Below are positions 1-7,277 of a DNA stretch of 26,770 nucleotides, in pieces; position 1 is the first letter of the stretch; every line of letters begins with the position of its first letter. The notes under the pieces were generated by a model that saw only the letters and a program-made list of their open reading frames with translations, had not been told where the DNA came from and searched no databases. Position numbers and translations under genes: made by a program. Source of the stretch: Methanobrevibacter sp. UBA412 (GTDB lineage: Archaea; Methanobacteriota; Methanobacteria; Methanobacteriales; Methanobacteriaceae); the NCBI GenBank assembly GCA_002495685.1, contig DAGJ01000007.1, positions 1-26,770 of the forward strand, in the 5' to 3' direction.

Positions 1-231
1 TCAACTAAATTTTTGACAGAGCCAATAAATTTTTAATCAAAACATTTAAATATGATAAAATACAATATTTTTTTATCAGGTAATTATGATAGTCGATTAT
101 GTTTATTTTTACATAAATAAATATATTTTTTAATTAAACTATTTTTTTTATTATCTAAAAATAAATTTTAACAATATTTATTATTAGTAATTAATCCTGT
201 GTATATAGGTTTATACTATTTATTATACCAT
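1..231. other. AT-rich intergenic DNA, no gene seen
   Basis: No convincing reading frame or RNA gene is visible before the tRNA. The stretch is almost entirely A/T with long T runs around 70, 125 and 145. TATA-like sequence just before the tRNA (around 201-218) is the likely promoter for it, but the base composition makes any single box ambiguous. Confidence 0.5.
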
Positions 232-316
232 GCCGAGATAGTCTAGCCTGGTAAGGCGCGAGACTGGAAATCTCGTGGGGATTTTCCCCTCCTGGGTTCA
301 AATCCCAGTCTCGGCG
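232..316 (+). tRNA. tRNA-Ser (anticodon GGA)
   Basis: A complete class II cloverleaf can be drawn. The 7-bp acceptor stem pairs 232-238 with 309-315 and is followed by discriminator G316, as usual for serine tRNAs. The anticodon stem is 259-263/271-275 and the 7-base loop holds GGA at 266-268, which reads UCC/UCU. A long variable arm with GGGG/CCCC pairing (277-280/286-289) is the serine/leucine-type extra arm. The T arm is 292-296/304-308 around TTCAAAT. No CCA is encoded, so the 3' end is added by CCA-adding enzyme. The gene stands alone ahead of the ribosomal cluster. Confidence 0.96.
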
Positions 317-406
317 TTTATTAGTATTTATTATTTTTATAATCTAATCAATTATTTTTTATTATGGATTATAAATCTTATTATAAATCTGATATAATTT
401 TGCACT

Positions 407-434
407 CTTAACTAATGTACTTTTTTTAGTTAAG
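407..434 (+). repeat. 9-bp inverted repeat upstream of rps13
   Basis: CTTAACTAA at 407-415 and TTAGTTAAG at 426-434 are exact reverse complements with a 10-base spacer. The element lies about 115 bases before the rps13 start. It could be a hairpin in the 5' leader or a protein-binding site near the promoter; the sequence does not say which. Confidence 0.5.
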
Positions 435-496
435 TTTTAAAAACTGTTGAAAAACTGTGTTTTAAAAGAATTTTTTAAAATTCTTATTGAAACATT

Positions 497-539
497 CGAA
501 TTCGCTACGTCTCGCGAGTTCGCTCTACTAAGCGGAGGT
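497..539 (+). promoter_or_regulatory. Structured leader with competing hairpins over the rps13 ribosome binding site
   Basis: This is a GC-rich island in an otherwise A/T leader. Hairpin A pairs 497-505 with 514-522 (9 bp, one G-U, 8-base loop). Hairpin B pairs 519-524 (TTCGCT) with 531-536 (AGCGGA), covering half of the GGAGGT Shine-Dalgarno at 534-539. A and B share bases 519-522, so they cannot form together. A second copy of TTCGCT at 501-506 could also pair with 531-536. This geometry suits translational control of the ribosomal operon, perhaps by one of its own products; the regulation is inference. Confidence 0.5.
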
Positions 540-546
540 TAATTTT

Positions 547-1008
547 ATGGAAGACGATTTTAAGCACTTAGTGCGTATTTCAAGAAAGGATGTAGACGGT
601 AATAAAACTGCCGAATATGCTTTAACTGATATTAAAGGTGTTGGATTATCTTTATCCCGTTCCATTTGTCTTATCTTAGGTTTAGATCTTAATCAAAAAA
701 TAGGTTACATGCCTGATGAAGATGTTAAAAAAATAGAAGATATTTTAGAAAATCCTATGGAATCTGAAATTCCAGATTGGATGTTAAACAGAAGACGAGA
801 TTATGCTACTGGTAAAACTACTCATTTAATTGAATCAGATCTTGACATGACTTTAAGAGATGATTTAAACAGAATGAAGAAAACTAGAAGTTACAAAGGT
901 CGAAGACATGAAGCTGGATTACCAGTTAGAGGTCAAAGAACTAAAGCTACATTTAGACATGGATCTTCTGTTGGTGTAAAAAGAACAAGACCAGCAAAGT
1001 TACCATAG
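547..1008 (+). CDS. rps13: 30S ribosomal protein S13 (uS13)
   Basis: This 153-residue protein is the archaeal form of S13, which sits in the head of the small subunit and contacts the large subunit and P-site tRNA. The helix-two-turn-helix region lies near residues 25-75 ([20 protein letters not shown] onward). The basic C-terminal tail has the diagnostic [19 protein letters not shown] run at about 121-140 and ends in a Lys/Arg-rich extension. The start is fixed by a strong GGAGGT at 534-539, seven bases from the ATG. It is the first gene of the cluster, followed after 106 bases by rps4. The leader just upstream is unusually structured. Confidence 0.97.
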   Translation: MEDDFKHLVRISRKDVDGNKTAEYALTDIKGVGLSLSRSICLILGLDLNQKIGYMPDEDVKKIEDILENPMESEIPDWMLNRRRDYATGKTTHLIESDLDMTLRDDLNRMKKTRSYKGRRHEAGLPVRGQRTKATFRHGSSVGVKRTRPAKLP

Positions 1009-1114
1009 ATTAAAGTAACTTTATCAAGAAGACTATTTTAAGATTAATTAATTTAATTATTTAATTCTTATTAATCAATTATATTTACTAAAATATTATT
1101 AAGGAGATAATATA

Positions 1115-1654
1115 ATGGGAAGTCCAAGAAAAGCAAGAAAGAAATATGATACTCCACCTCATCCTTGGAATGCTGATAGAATAAAATCAGAAAACAAACT
1201 TATGTCCAAATATGGATTAAAAAACAAAAAGGAAATTTGGAAAGCTGATACTCTAGTAAGAAACTATAGTCGGGATGCTAGATATTTATTAGGTTTCGCT
1301 CAAGATGAAATAAAAGTTCAAAAAAGAGAATTATTAGGACATTTAATCCGAGAGGGCGTATTACCAGATAATGCGGAATTAGAAGATATTCTTAATTTAA
1401 CTGTGGAAGATATTTTTAGAAGAAGATTACAAACTGTGGTTTATCAAAAAGGTTTAGCTAGAACTGCTAAAGAAGCAAGAATGTTTATTGTTCATGGTCA
1501 TATTACATTGAATAATAAAAAGATTGATTCTCCAAGTTATGTAGTTCAAAAAGGAGAAGAAGATCTTATAGGATTTTATAGATCATCTCCTGTTGCAAAA
1601 CAAATTGAAGATTATAATAAAACTCAAAACAAAGTGGAAGAACAAACAGAATAA
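1115..1654 (+). CDS. rps4: 30S ribosomal protein S4 (uS4)
   Basis: This 179-residue protein is archaeal S4, an early-assembling small-subunit protein that binds 16S rRNA. The N-terminal part ([19 protein letters not shown]) is the typical archaeal/eukaryotic start. The S4 RNA-binding domain spans about 104-165, with [28 protein letters not shown] and a following [11 protein letters not shown]. The C-terminus is polar. A good AAGGAGAT lies at 1101-1108, six bases before the ATG. Only 20 bases separate it from rps11. In bacteria S4 represses its own operon; whether archaeal S4 acts on the leader here is unknown. Confidence 0.97.
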   Translation: MGSPRKARKKYDTPPHPWNADRIKSENKLMSKYGLKNKKEIWKADTLVRNYSRDARYLLGFAQDEIKVQKRELLGHLIREGVLPDNAELEDILNLTVEDIFRRRLQTVVYQKGLARTAKEARMFIVHGHITLNNKKIDSPSYVVQKGEEDLIGFYRSSPVAKQIEDYNKTQNKVEEQTE

Positions 1655-1674
1655 TATTCAAGGGTTGATAAATT

Positions 1675-2067
1675 ATGGCAAAAAATGAAAAATGGGGAAT
1701 AGCTAATATTTACTCATCATTTAATAACACTATTATTACTGTAACTGATATCACTGGTGCTGAAACCATTACTCAATGGTCTGGTGGTAAAGTTGTACGT
1801 TCTGATAGACAAGAAGCATCTCCTTTTGCAGGTATGGAAGCAGCTACTCGTGCTGCTGATGATGCTAAAGAAAAAGGATTTGTGGGTTTACATATAAAAG
1901 TCCGAGCTCCTGGTGGAAATGGTCCTAGAAGTCCAGGTCCTGGTGCACAAGCTACAATTCGTGCTTTTGCTAGAGCTGGAGTTAAAATAGGAAAAATAGA
2001 AGATGTAACTCCTATACCTCACGATGGTACCGGACGTCCTGGTGGAAAGAGAGGAAGAAGAGTTTAA
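1675..2067 (+). CDS. rps11: 30S ribosomal protein S11 (uS11)
   Basis: This 130-residue protein is S11, a platform protein near the mRNA exit. Diagnostic stretches are the start [20 protein letters not shown], the central [21 protein letters not shown], the [22 protein letters not shown] segment and the C-terminal [18 protein letters not shown]. The length matches archaeal homologues. Its Shine-Dalgarno is weak (AAGGGTTG around 1660-1667). It lies 20 bases after rps4 and 13 bases before rpoD, so the genes are almost certainly co-transcribed. Confidence 0.97.
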   Translation: MAKNEKWGIANIYSSFNNTIITVTDITGAETITQWSGGKVVRSDRQEASPFAGMEAATRAADDAKEKGFVGLHIKVRAPGGNGPRSPGPGAQATIRAFARAGVKIGKIEDVTPIPHDGTGRPGGKRGRRV

Positions 2068-2080
2068 GAAGGGGTTTAAT

Positions 2081-2923
2081 ATGGAGATTGAAGTCAAAAA
2101 TCAAACTGATGATGAGATTACTTTTATCATCCGTGATGCGGAAGTACCTTTTGTCAATGCAATAAGAAGAATCGCTATGATGGAAGTACCAAAAATGGCA
2201 ATTGAAGATGTTTATATGGTTCAAAACGATTCTGCTATGTTTGATGAGGTATTAGCTCATCGTTTAGGTTTAACTCCATTAGTTTCTGATTTAGATGCTG
2301 TTGACGGATTAGTCATGCCAGATAATTGTGACTGTGGAGATCATTGTCCTAAATGCAGTGTATCTTTAACATTAAATAAATCTGGTCCAGGAGTTATTTA
2401 CTCTAAAGATTTAGTTTCTTCTGACTCAAAAATTAAACCTGTATATGATACCATACCTCTTTTAAAATTAAAAGAAGGTCAAAATGTAGAATTAGAAGCT
2501 ATCGCTCAATTAGGTATTGGGAAAGATCATGCAAAATGGGTACCTACTACAGTATGTGCTTATAAACAATATCCTGAAATTACATTTAATGATGATTTAA
2601 ATATCGATTATGCTTGTGTCGAAGCATGTCCGAAGAAAATCCTTAAAGCTAATAAAAAGAAAGGAAAAATTGAAGTTACTGATATTGAATCATGTACATT
2701 ATGTAAAGCATGTGAAAGAGCCTGCGAAAAGCAACTAGTCAAAGATGAAAATGGAAATGAATTTTCCAAAAAATACATTAATGTAGGGTATCAAGAAAAT
2801 AATTTTATATTTAAAATTGAAACAGATGGATCAATGCCTCCTAAAGAGGTTTTATTAAAAGCTTGTGATGTTTTATCAAATAAAGCAGATGAGTTTATTA
2901 CATTTAGTAAAGGAGGAAGCTAA
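2081..2923 (+). CDS. rpoD: DNA-directed RNA polymerase subunit D
   Basis: The 280-residue protein is archaeal RNA polymerase subunit D (Rpb3/alpha-like), which pairs with subunit L to nucleate polymerase assembly. The alpha-type dimerisation region starts at once (DAEVPFVNAIRRIAMMEVP, 19-37). CxC-x3-CxxC at C83, C85, C89 and C92 matches the Rpb3 zinc loop. A ferredoxin-like insert at about 171-230 has C179, C183, C205, C208, C211 and C215: enough for one [4Fe-4S] cluster (three Cys of CTLCKAC plus C183) but not two. The frame is open upstream to 2024, inside rps11; 2081 is chosen because it gives the conserved N-terminus and follows a GGGGTT. Confidence 0.95.
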   Translation: MEIEVKNQTDDEITFIIRDAEVPFVNAIRRIAMMEVPKMAIEDVYMVQNDSAMFDEVLAHRLGLTPLVSDLDAVDGLVMPDNCDCGDHCPKCSVSLTLNKSGPGVIYSKDLVSSDSKIKPVYDTIPLLKLKEGQNVELEAIAQLGIGKDHAKWVPTTVCAYKQYPEITFNDDLNIDYACVEACPKKILKANKKKGKIEVTDIESCTLCKACERACEKQLVKDENGNEFSKKYINVGYQENNFIFKIETDGSMPPKEVLLKACDVLSNKADEFITFSKGGS

Positions 2924-2925
2924 TA

Positions 2926-3291
2926 ATGGCTAGAAATGTTATTAAAACTAATCCTAACCTTATTGCATTAGCTCATAACTTAAGAAAAAAATCTTATGAT
3001 GAAGATGTAGCTATATGGAAATCAGTGGCAGCTAAATTAGAAAAATCAACAAGAAATCAACCAGAAGTAAATGTTGCAAACATTAATAGATATACTTCTG
3101 AAAATGATACAGTTGTTATTCCAGGAAAAGTATTATCTAATGGAAATTTAGATCATAAAGTTGTTGTCGCAGCATTAAAATTTTCTGAAACTGCTAAAGC
3201 TGAAATTGAAAAAGCTGGTGGAGATTGTATTTCCATTGCAGATTTAGTTGAAAAGAACCCAAAAGGTTCTAATGTCAAGATTATGCAATAA
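2926..3291 (+). CDS. rpl18e: 50S ribosomal protein L18e (eL18)
   Basis: The 121-residue protein is L18e of the L15/L18e fold, found in archaea and eukaryotes only. Recognisable parts are NPNLIALAHNLRKKSYDEDVAIWKSVA near the N-terminus, the central VNVANINRYT and VVIPGKVLSNGNLDHKVVVAALKFSETA, and a final AGG(D)CISI segment. It begins two bases after the rpoD stop; the AAGGAGG overlapping the end of rpoD serves as its ribosome binding site, so translation is probably coupled. A 66-base gap separates it from rpl13. Confidence 0.96.
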   Translation: MARNVIKTNPNLIALAHNLRKKSYDEDVAIWKSVAAKLEKSTRNQPEVNVANINRYTSENDTVVIPGKVLSNGNLDHKVVVAALKFSETAKAEIEKAGGDCISIADLVEKNPKGSNVKIMQ

Positions 3292-3357
3292 GCTTATTTA
3301 GGAATTATTAATTTAAAAAAAATAAATATATGAAAAATATTATAATAGGTGTTTATT

Positions 3358-3780
3358 ATGATTATTAACGGAGAAGGACATATTTTAGGAAGACTTGCTA
3401 GTGTAACTAGTAAAAAACTTCTTGAAGGTGAAGAGATAGTTGTTCTTAACGCTGAAAAAATTATGTTAACTGGTAATAAAGATTGGGCTTATGCAAGATA
3501 TAAACAACGAGTAGATAGAAAAAGTATATCTAACCCTCGTGATTTAGGTCCTAAATATCCTAGAAGACCAGAAGATATATTCAGAAGAACTGTTAAAGGA
3601 ATGTTACCTACTAAAAAAACTAAAGGTCGAGTTGCTTACAAAGGATTAAAAGCTTTTGTTGGTGTTCCTGCAGAATATGCTGATGCAAACCTTGAAACTA
3701 TTCCTGATGCTGAATATACTCATGTTAAAAAGGGTATTAAATTAGGAGAAATCTCTGAACTTTTAGGTGTAGATTTCTAG
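3358..3780 (+). CDS. rpl13: 50S ribosomal protein L13 (uL13)
   Basis: The 140-residue protein is L13, an early large-subunit assembly protein. The N-terminal [14 protein letters not shown], the central [40 protein letters not shown] and the GLKAFVGVP segment are typical of archaeal L13. A GTG at 3349 is in frame and would add three residues. The ATG at 3358 is preferred because family members start M-I-I and because AGGTG at 3347-3351 lies at a proper distance from it and overlaps the GTG. It is followed after 57 bases by rps9. Confidence 0.96.
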   Translation: MIINGEGHILGRLASVTSKKLLEGEEIVVLNAEKIMLTGNKDWAYARYKQRVDRKSISNPRDLGPKYPRRPEDIFRRTVKGMLPTKKTKGRVAYKGLKAFVGVPAEYADANLETIPDAEYTHVKKGIKLGEISELLGVDF

Positions 3781-3837
3781 ATAAAAAGTATTAAATTACA
3801 ATTAAAACAAATTAAAATAAATAAACGGAGTGTAACT

Positions 3838-4242
3838 ATGAAAAAAGTTGTTCACACAAGCGGTAAACGTAAAACAGCTATTGCTAGAGGAACCGTTCAA
3901 GAAGGTAAAGGTAGAGTACGAGTAAATAAATCTCCAGTTGAACTTTACGATCCTGAATTAGCACGTTTAAAATTATATGAACCATTAGAATTAGCTGGTG
4001 AAGACCTTATAAATACTGTTGACATCAATGTACATGTACAAGGTGGAGGAGTAATGGGTCAAGCAGAAGCTGCTCGTATGGTAATTGCTAAAGGTTTAGT
4101 TCAATGGACTAATGATGTAGATCTTAAAGAAAGATTCACTCAATATGACAGAACAATGTTAGTTGGTGATCCAAGACGTTCTGAACCAAAGAAATTTGGT
4201 GGTCCTGGGGCAAGAGCTCGTAAACAAAAAAGTTACAGATAA
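3838..4242 (+). CDS. rps9: 30S ribosomal protein S9 (uS9)
   Basis: The 134-residue protein is S9, whose basic C-terminal tail reaches the P-site tRNA. Diagnostic parts are the start [19 protein letters not shown], the middle [21 protein letters not shown] and the tail [22 protein letters not shown], which ends with the near-universal K-x-x-R type terminus. A CGGAGTG-like ribosome binding site precedes the ATG. The stop codon is the first part of a terminator-like hairpin, so expression of rpoN and rpoK may be lowered relative to the genes before it. Confidence 0.97.
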   Translation: MKKVVHTSGKRKTAIARGTVQEGKGRVRVNKSPVELYDPELARLKLYEPLELAGEDLINTVDINVHVQGGGVMGQAEAARMVIAKGLVQWTNDVDLKERFTQYDRTMLVGDPRRSEPKKFGGPGARARKQKSYR

Positions 4243-4276
4243 ATTCATTATTTTTAATTAATGAATTAACTTTTTT
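4242..4276 (+). terminator. Hairpin and T6 after rps9
   Basis: AATTCATTA at 4242-4250 pairs perfectly with TAATGAATT at 4259-4267 (9 bp, 8-base loop), followed after three bases by six T's at 4271-4276. The stem starts inside the rps9 stop codon. It may be a partial terminator or an RNA-processing hairpin inside the operon, since rpoN and rpoK follow on the same strand. Confidence 0.45.
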
Positions 4277-4352
4277 ATGTTTTAAAAAGATCTTTAAAAA
4301 GATATATGAAAATTAAAAATTATAATAATAAAATAGGAAATGATGATTTAAG

Positions 4353-4523
4353 ATGATACCTATACGATGTATTAGTTGTGGAAAACCCGTTTCTGCATAC
4401 TTTGATGAATATCAAAGTAGATTAGCTGATGGAGAAGATTCAAAAGCTATTCTAGATGATATGGGTATTGACAGATATTGTTGTAGAAGAATGCTCATTT
4501 CTCATGTGGAAACTTGGGAATAG
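4353..4523 (+). CDS. rpoN: DNA-directed RNA polymerase subunit N
   Basis: A 56-codon frame encodes archaeal RNA polymerase subunit N (Rpb10 homologue), a small zinc protein bridging subunits D and B at the base of the enzyme. It has the CISCGK zinc motif (C6, C9) and the atypical adjacent pair C43-C44 in RYCCRRML, plus family residues VSAYFDEY and LDDMGIDRYCCRRM. Length is typical. A purine-rich AGGAA lies at 4335-4339, further from the ATG than usual. It sits between rps9 and rpoK, its conserved position in many archaea. Confidence 0.95.
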   Translation: MIPIRCISCGKPVSAYFDEYQSRLADGEDSKAILDDMGIDRYCCRRMLISHVETWE

Positions 4524-4542
4524 AAACCTTTTTATTATTTTT

Positions 4543-4596
4543 ATTCACTCTTTTACAATTAAATAAAAATTATATTTTTATTTGTGAATGTTTTTT
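4543..4596 (+). repeat. Nested hairpin between rpoN and rpoK
   Basis: ATTCAC at 4543-4548 pairs with GTGAAT at 4584-4589. Inside it, AAATAAAAAT at 4561-4570 pairs exactly with ATTTTTATTT at 4574-4583 with a 3-base loop. Six T's follow at 4591-4596, just before the AAGGAG of rpoK. This could be an rpoN terminator or an rpoK leader element. The inner stem is pure A/T and therefore weak evidence alone; the outer GC-containing arms make it more credible. Confidence 0.45.
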
Positions 4597-4618
4597 AAAT
4601 AAAAGGAGTAATTAAGAT

Positions 4619-4828
4619 ATGCCTGCTAAAAAAACAAGTACAAAAAAATCAACAGCAAAAAAATATACAAGATTTGAAAAAGCTAGACTTTTAGGTTCTA
4701 GAGCTATACAATTATCTATGGGTGCTAAACCTTTAGTGAAAGTTACTGAAGATGATGATCCTATTGATATTGCTCTTGCTGAATTAAAAGAGAATGTTTT
4801 ACCTTTAGATGTTAAACCTAGAGAATAA
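4619..4828 (+). CDS. rpoK: DNA-directed RNA polymerase subunit K
   Basis: The 69-residue protein is archaeal RNA polymerase subunit K (Rpb6/omega homologue), which helps fold and latch the largest subunit. The conserved core is [26 protein letters not shown] (18-43), followed by [22 protein letters not shown]. The first 15 residues are Lys/Thr/Ser-rich and probably disordered. AAGGAG at 4603-4608 places the start. It ends the ribosomal/polymerase cluster; the 378 bases after it hold no protein gene. Confidence 0.95.
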   Translation: MPAKKTSTKKSTAKKYTRFEKARLLGSRAIQLSMGAKPLVKVTEDDDPIDIALAELKENVLPLDVKPRE

Positions 4829-4950
4829 CATTTTAACTTAATAATCTTGTTTTTTTATAAATTTTTTAAAAAAAAATTTCATCATAAATCATATTATAAT
4901 AACTTATTTATGAGTAAAGATTTATTTAGTATTAAATCAATACTAATAGT

Positions 4951-4960
4951 ATATATAAAA
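4951..4960 (+). promoter_or_regulatory. TATA-like box before the structured segment
   Basis: ATATATAAAA matches an archaeal box A. Placing initiation about 25 bases downstream of its centre puts the RNA start near 4980, just before the 15-bp closing helix at 4986. In this A/T background such boxes arise by chance, so the positional fit is the main support. Confidence 0.4.
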
Positions 4961-4985
4961 ATTTAAAATAAATTTAACTAATTAA

Positions 4986-5158
4986 AAAAATTATTATCAT
5001 AAGCAATCTATGAATCGAACTACTAATTTTTTATAAGATTAACGATTCTTTAGTTAATCTCAAAGTAGATTTTATGGTAAGAGGAACATGGAATTAAATT
5101 AATAATCCATAATAAATTAATAATATGTGATATTAATTGGTGCATGATAATAATTTTT
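4986..5158 (+). ncRNA. Putative multibranched structured RNA, family unknown
   Basis: A perfect 15-bp helix joins 4986-5000 with 5144-5158. Inside it, 5005-5011 pairs with 5065-5071 (6 bp plus a G-U) and encloses an 8-bp hairpin 5036-5043/5053-5060. The loop of that hairpin (GATTC, 5044-5048) is complementary to GAATC at 5012-5016, allowing a pseudoknot. Further arms are 5072-5077/5107-5112 (6 bp, TTATGG/CCATAA) and 5115-5122/5131-5138 (8 bp). Nesting of several helices in 173 bases, behind a TATA-like box, suggests a small RNA or long leader. I recognise no known family. A short element with terminal inverted repeats is the alternative; no clear target duplication flanks it. Confidence 0.45.
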
Positions 5159-5206
5159 AAAAATATATTAAAAAATGTTTAAAAAAAATTAATGTGGTGT
5201 TTTTTT

Positions 5207-6457
5207 ATGGATAGTATTATAGAAGATGTCCGTGTTAGAAAAATATTAGATAGTAGAGGAAATCCAACTGTAGAAGTAGATATTCTCACATGGAATGGAT
5301 TTGGTCGAGCTGCTGCACCTTCAGGTGCTAGTACAGGTTCTAGAGAAGTTGTTTCTTTCCCTCAAGGAGGGGTAGATCAAATTATTAGTGAAGTTGAAGA
5401 TGTTATATCATCTGAACTTATAGGTATGGCTGCTGAAGACATTTCAGATATAGATTATGTGTTAAAAGAAATAGATGGTACTGATAATATGTCATCTATT
5501 GGTGGTAACACTACTGTTGCTGTATCTATGGCTGCAGCAAAAGCAGCAGCAAATTCATACAATTTACCATTATACCGTTTCTTAGGTGGAAATATGGTTA
5601 ATAAATTACCTTACCCATTAGGAAACATGATGAATGGTGGAGAACATGCAGGACCTAATGCTCCTGATATTCAAGAATTTTTAGTTGTACCTGTAGGTGC
5701 ATCTAATATATCTGAAGCTGTTTTTGCTAACTCTGCAATACATAAAAGACTTAAAGAATTAATCCAATCCAAAGACAGTAATTTTACAGGTGGTAAAGGT
5801 GATGAAGGTGGATGGATACCTAACATTTCAAATGATAATGCTTTAGAAATTCAATCTCAAGCATGTGAAGAAGTTGGAGATGAATTAGGAATAACTATTA
5901 AACCCTCTTTAGATTTTGCTGCTTCTGAATTTTGGGATAAAGATGAAAACAAATATGTTTATGCTCAAGATGGTATTAGTAGAGATAGTGGTGAACAAGT
6001 TGAATATGTTAAAGATATCATAGATACTTATGGTATGTTCTTTATAGAAGATCCATTTGATGAAAAAGATTTTGATGGCTTTTCTGAATTAACTTCAGCT
6101 GTAGGAGATAAATGTATTATCTGTGGTGATGATATATTTGTTACAAATAAAGAAATTTTAGCTGAAGGAATAGAAAAAGGCGCAGCTAATGGTTTAATAA
6201 TCAAACCAAATCAAATTGGTTCTTTAACTGAAACTTATAAAACAGTTCAATTAGCAAAAGAAAACAATTATGTTCCTGTAGTATCTCATAGATCTGGAGA
6301 AACAACTGATGAAACTATTGCTCATTTAGCTGTTGCACTTGGAACTCCTTTAATTAAAACTGGAGCAATAAGTGGAGAACGTATTGCAAAATTAAACGAA
6401 CTTATTCGTATTGAAGAAGAATTACCAGACCCAGAAATGGCTGATTTAAAATTTTAA
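5207..6457 (+). CDS. eno: Enolase (phosphopyruvate hydratase)
   Basis: This cytoplasmic enzyme interconverts 2-phosphoglycerate and phosphoenolpyruvate, mainly for gluconeogenesis in methanogens. At 416 residues it is full length. Visible parts are [18 protein letters not shown] (8-25), the [10 protein letters not shown] loop near 37-47, [11 protein letters not shown] (139-149), E200 in GDEGGW, metal ligands D236, E281 (EDPF) and D308, K333 in KPNQIG, and the SHRSGETTD signature (360-368). The frame opens at 5192, but the ATG at 5207 is chosen: it gives the usual N-terminus and lies seven bases after GTGGTG at 5194-5199. A TATA-like box near 5163-5170 would give eno its own promoter with a leader of about 16 bases. 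Confidence 0.96.
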   Translation: MDSIIEDVRVRKILDSRGNPTVEVDILTWNGFGRAAAPSGASTGSREVVSFPQGGVDQIISEVEDVISSELIGMAAEDISDIDYVLKEIDGTDNMSSIGGNTTVAVSMAAAKAAANSYNLPLYRFLGGNMVNKLPYPLGNMMNGGEHAGPNAPDIQEFLVVPVGASNISEAVFANSAIHKRLKELIQSKDSNFTGGKGDEGGWIPNISNDNALEIQSQACEEVGDELGITIKPSLDFAASEFWDKDENKYVYAQDGISRDSGEQVEYVKDIIDTYGMFFIEDPFDEKDFDGFSELTSAVGDKCIICGDDIFVTNKEILAEGIEKGAANGLIIKPNQIGSLTETYKTVQLAKENNYVPVVSHRSGETTDETIAHLAVALGTPLIKTGAISGERIAKLNELIRIEEELPDPEMADLKF

Positions 6458-6534
6458 AAATATTTCAAAATTAAAAATTATTAACAAAATAAATTACAAA
6501 AATAAAAAAAAAAATTAATATTAAGGTGAATTAA

Positions 6535-7131
6535 ATGTCAGAACTTTTAATACCATTAGATAATTATTTAGCAGCAGGTTTACATATAGGAACTCAACAA
6601 AAAACTCATGATATGGAAAGATATATTTTCCGTGTAAGATCAGACGGTTTATATGTTTTAGATATACGTAAAACTGATGAACGTATTTGTCAAGTTGCTA
6701 AATTCTTAGCACAATATGATGCTGATGATATTCTTGTAGTAGCTACAAGACAATATGGTCAAGCTCCAGTAAAAAAATTCGGAGAAATCACTGGTTGTAA
6801 AACTATACCTGGTAGATTTATTCCTGGAACTTTAACTAATCCAACTTATCATAAATTCATAGAACCAAAAATTATTGTTGTAACTGATCCAAGATCAGAT
6901 GCACAAGCTGTTTTAGAATCTAAACAAAATGGAATCCCTGTTGTAGGTTTATGTGATACTGAAAACTTACTTACTAATGTGGATATTGTTGTACCTGTAA
7001 ACAATAAAGGTAGAAAAGCTATTGCTCTTGTATACTGGTTATTAGCTAGACAATTATTAAGAGAAAGAGGTACAATTGGTCCGGAAGATGAATTAGATAT
7101 TGAAGCTGCAGACTTTGAATTAAAATTCTAG
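6535..7131 (+). CDS. rps2: 30S ribosomal protein S2 (uS2)
   Basis: The 198-residue protein is archaeal S2, on the solvent side of the small subunit between head and body. It shows [44 protein letters not shown] at the start, then [11 protein letters not shown], the [15 protein letters not shown] segment and [52 protein letters not shown] lies just before the ATG. It follows eno by 77 bases. A T-rich stretch around 7163-7196 may end the transcript before the MEMO gene. Confidence 0.97.
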   Translation: MSELLIPLDNYLAAGLHIGTQQKTHDMERYIFRVRSDGLYVLDIRKTDERICQVAKFLAQYDADDILVVATRQYGQAPVKKFGEITGCKTIPGRFIPGTLTNPTYHKFIEPKIIVVTDPRSDAQAVLESKQNGIPVVGLCDTENLLTNVDIVVPVNNKGRKAIALVYWLLARQLLRERGTIGPEDELDIEAADFELKF

Positions 7132-7277
7132 ATAAAAGAAAGAAAAATTAAAAATAATACTATATTTTATTTTATTTTTCCATCCCTTTTTTGTAAAAAA
7201 TATTATAGGTTATTAAAATAAATATTATTATAATATTAGGGTTAAAAAATAATTTATTTTTCGGAGTAATGTTTATT

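Larger units (their letters stand above)
4829..5206. other. Gene-free stretch between rpoK and eno
   Basis: No protein frame is supportable here. The first part (4829-4950) is plain A/T sequence with T runs after rpoK that could end transcription. A TATA-like box follows at 4951-4960, then a strongly structured segment at 4986-5158 described separately, and finally a probable eno promoter at about 5163-5170. Confidence 0.6.

Noticed and set aside
2024..2080. In-frame upstream extension of rpoD
   Set aside because: The extra 19 residues overlap the end of rps11 and do not fit the family's N-terminus; the ATG at 2081 does.
4340..4360. C/D-box small RNA suggested by ATGATGA before rpoN
   Set aside because: No matching D box or second box pair follows at a suitable distance.
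4986..5158. RNase P RNA or SRP RNA
   Set aside because: The segment is too short and too A/T-rich, and none of the conserved core sequences of either RNA is visible.
4986..5206. Fluoride riboswitch upstream of enolase
   Set aside because: Enolase is a known target of fluoride riboswitches, but the conserved GGxGATG, AAAC and CTGATG elements of that motif are absent from this spacer.
5192..5206. Five-residue N-terminal extension of enolase
   Set aside because: The ATG at 5192 is preceded by no ribosome binding site, whereas GTGGTG suits the ATG at 5207.
7221..7237. 17-base perfect palindrome before the MEMO gene
   Set aside because: It contains only A and T; such palindromes are common by chance here, and it may simply include a TATA box.
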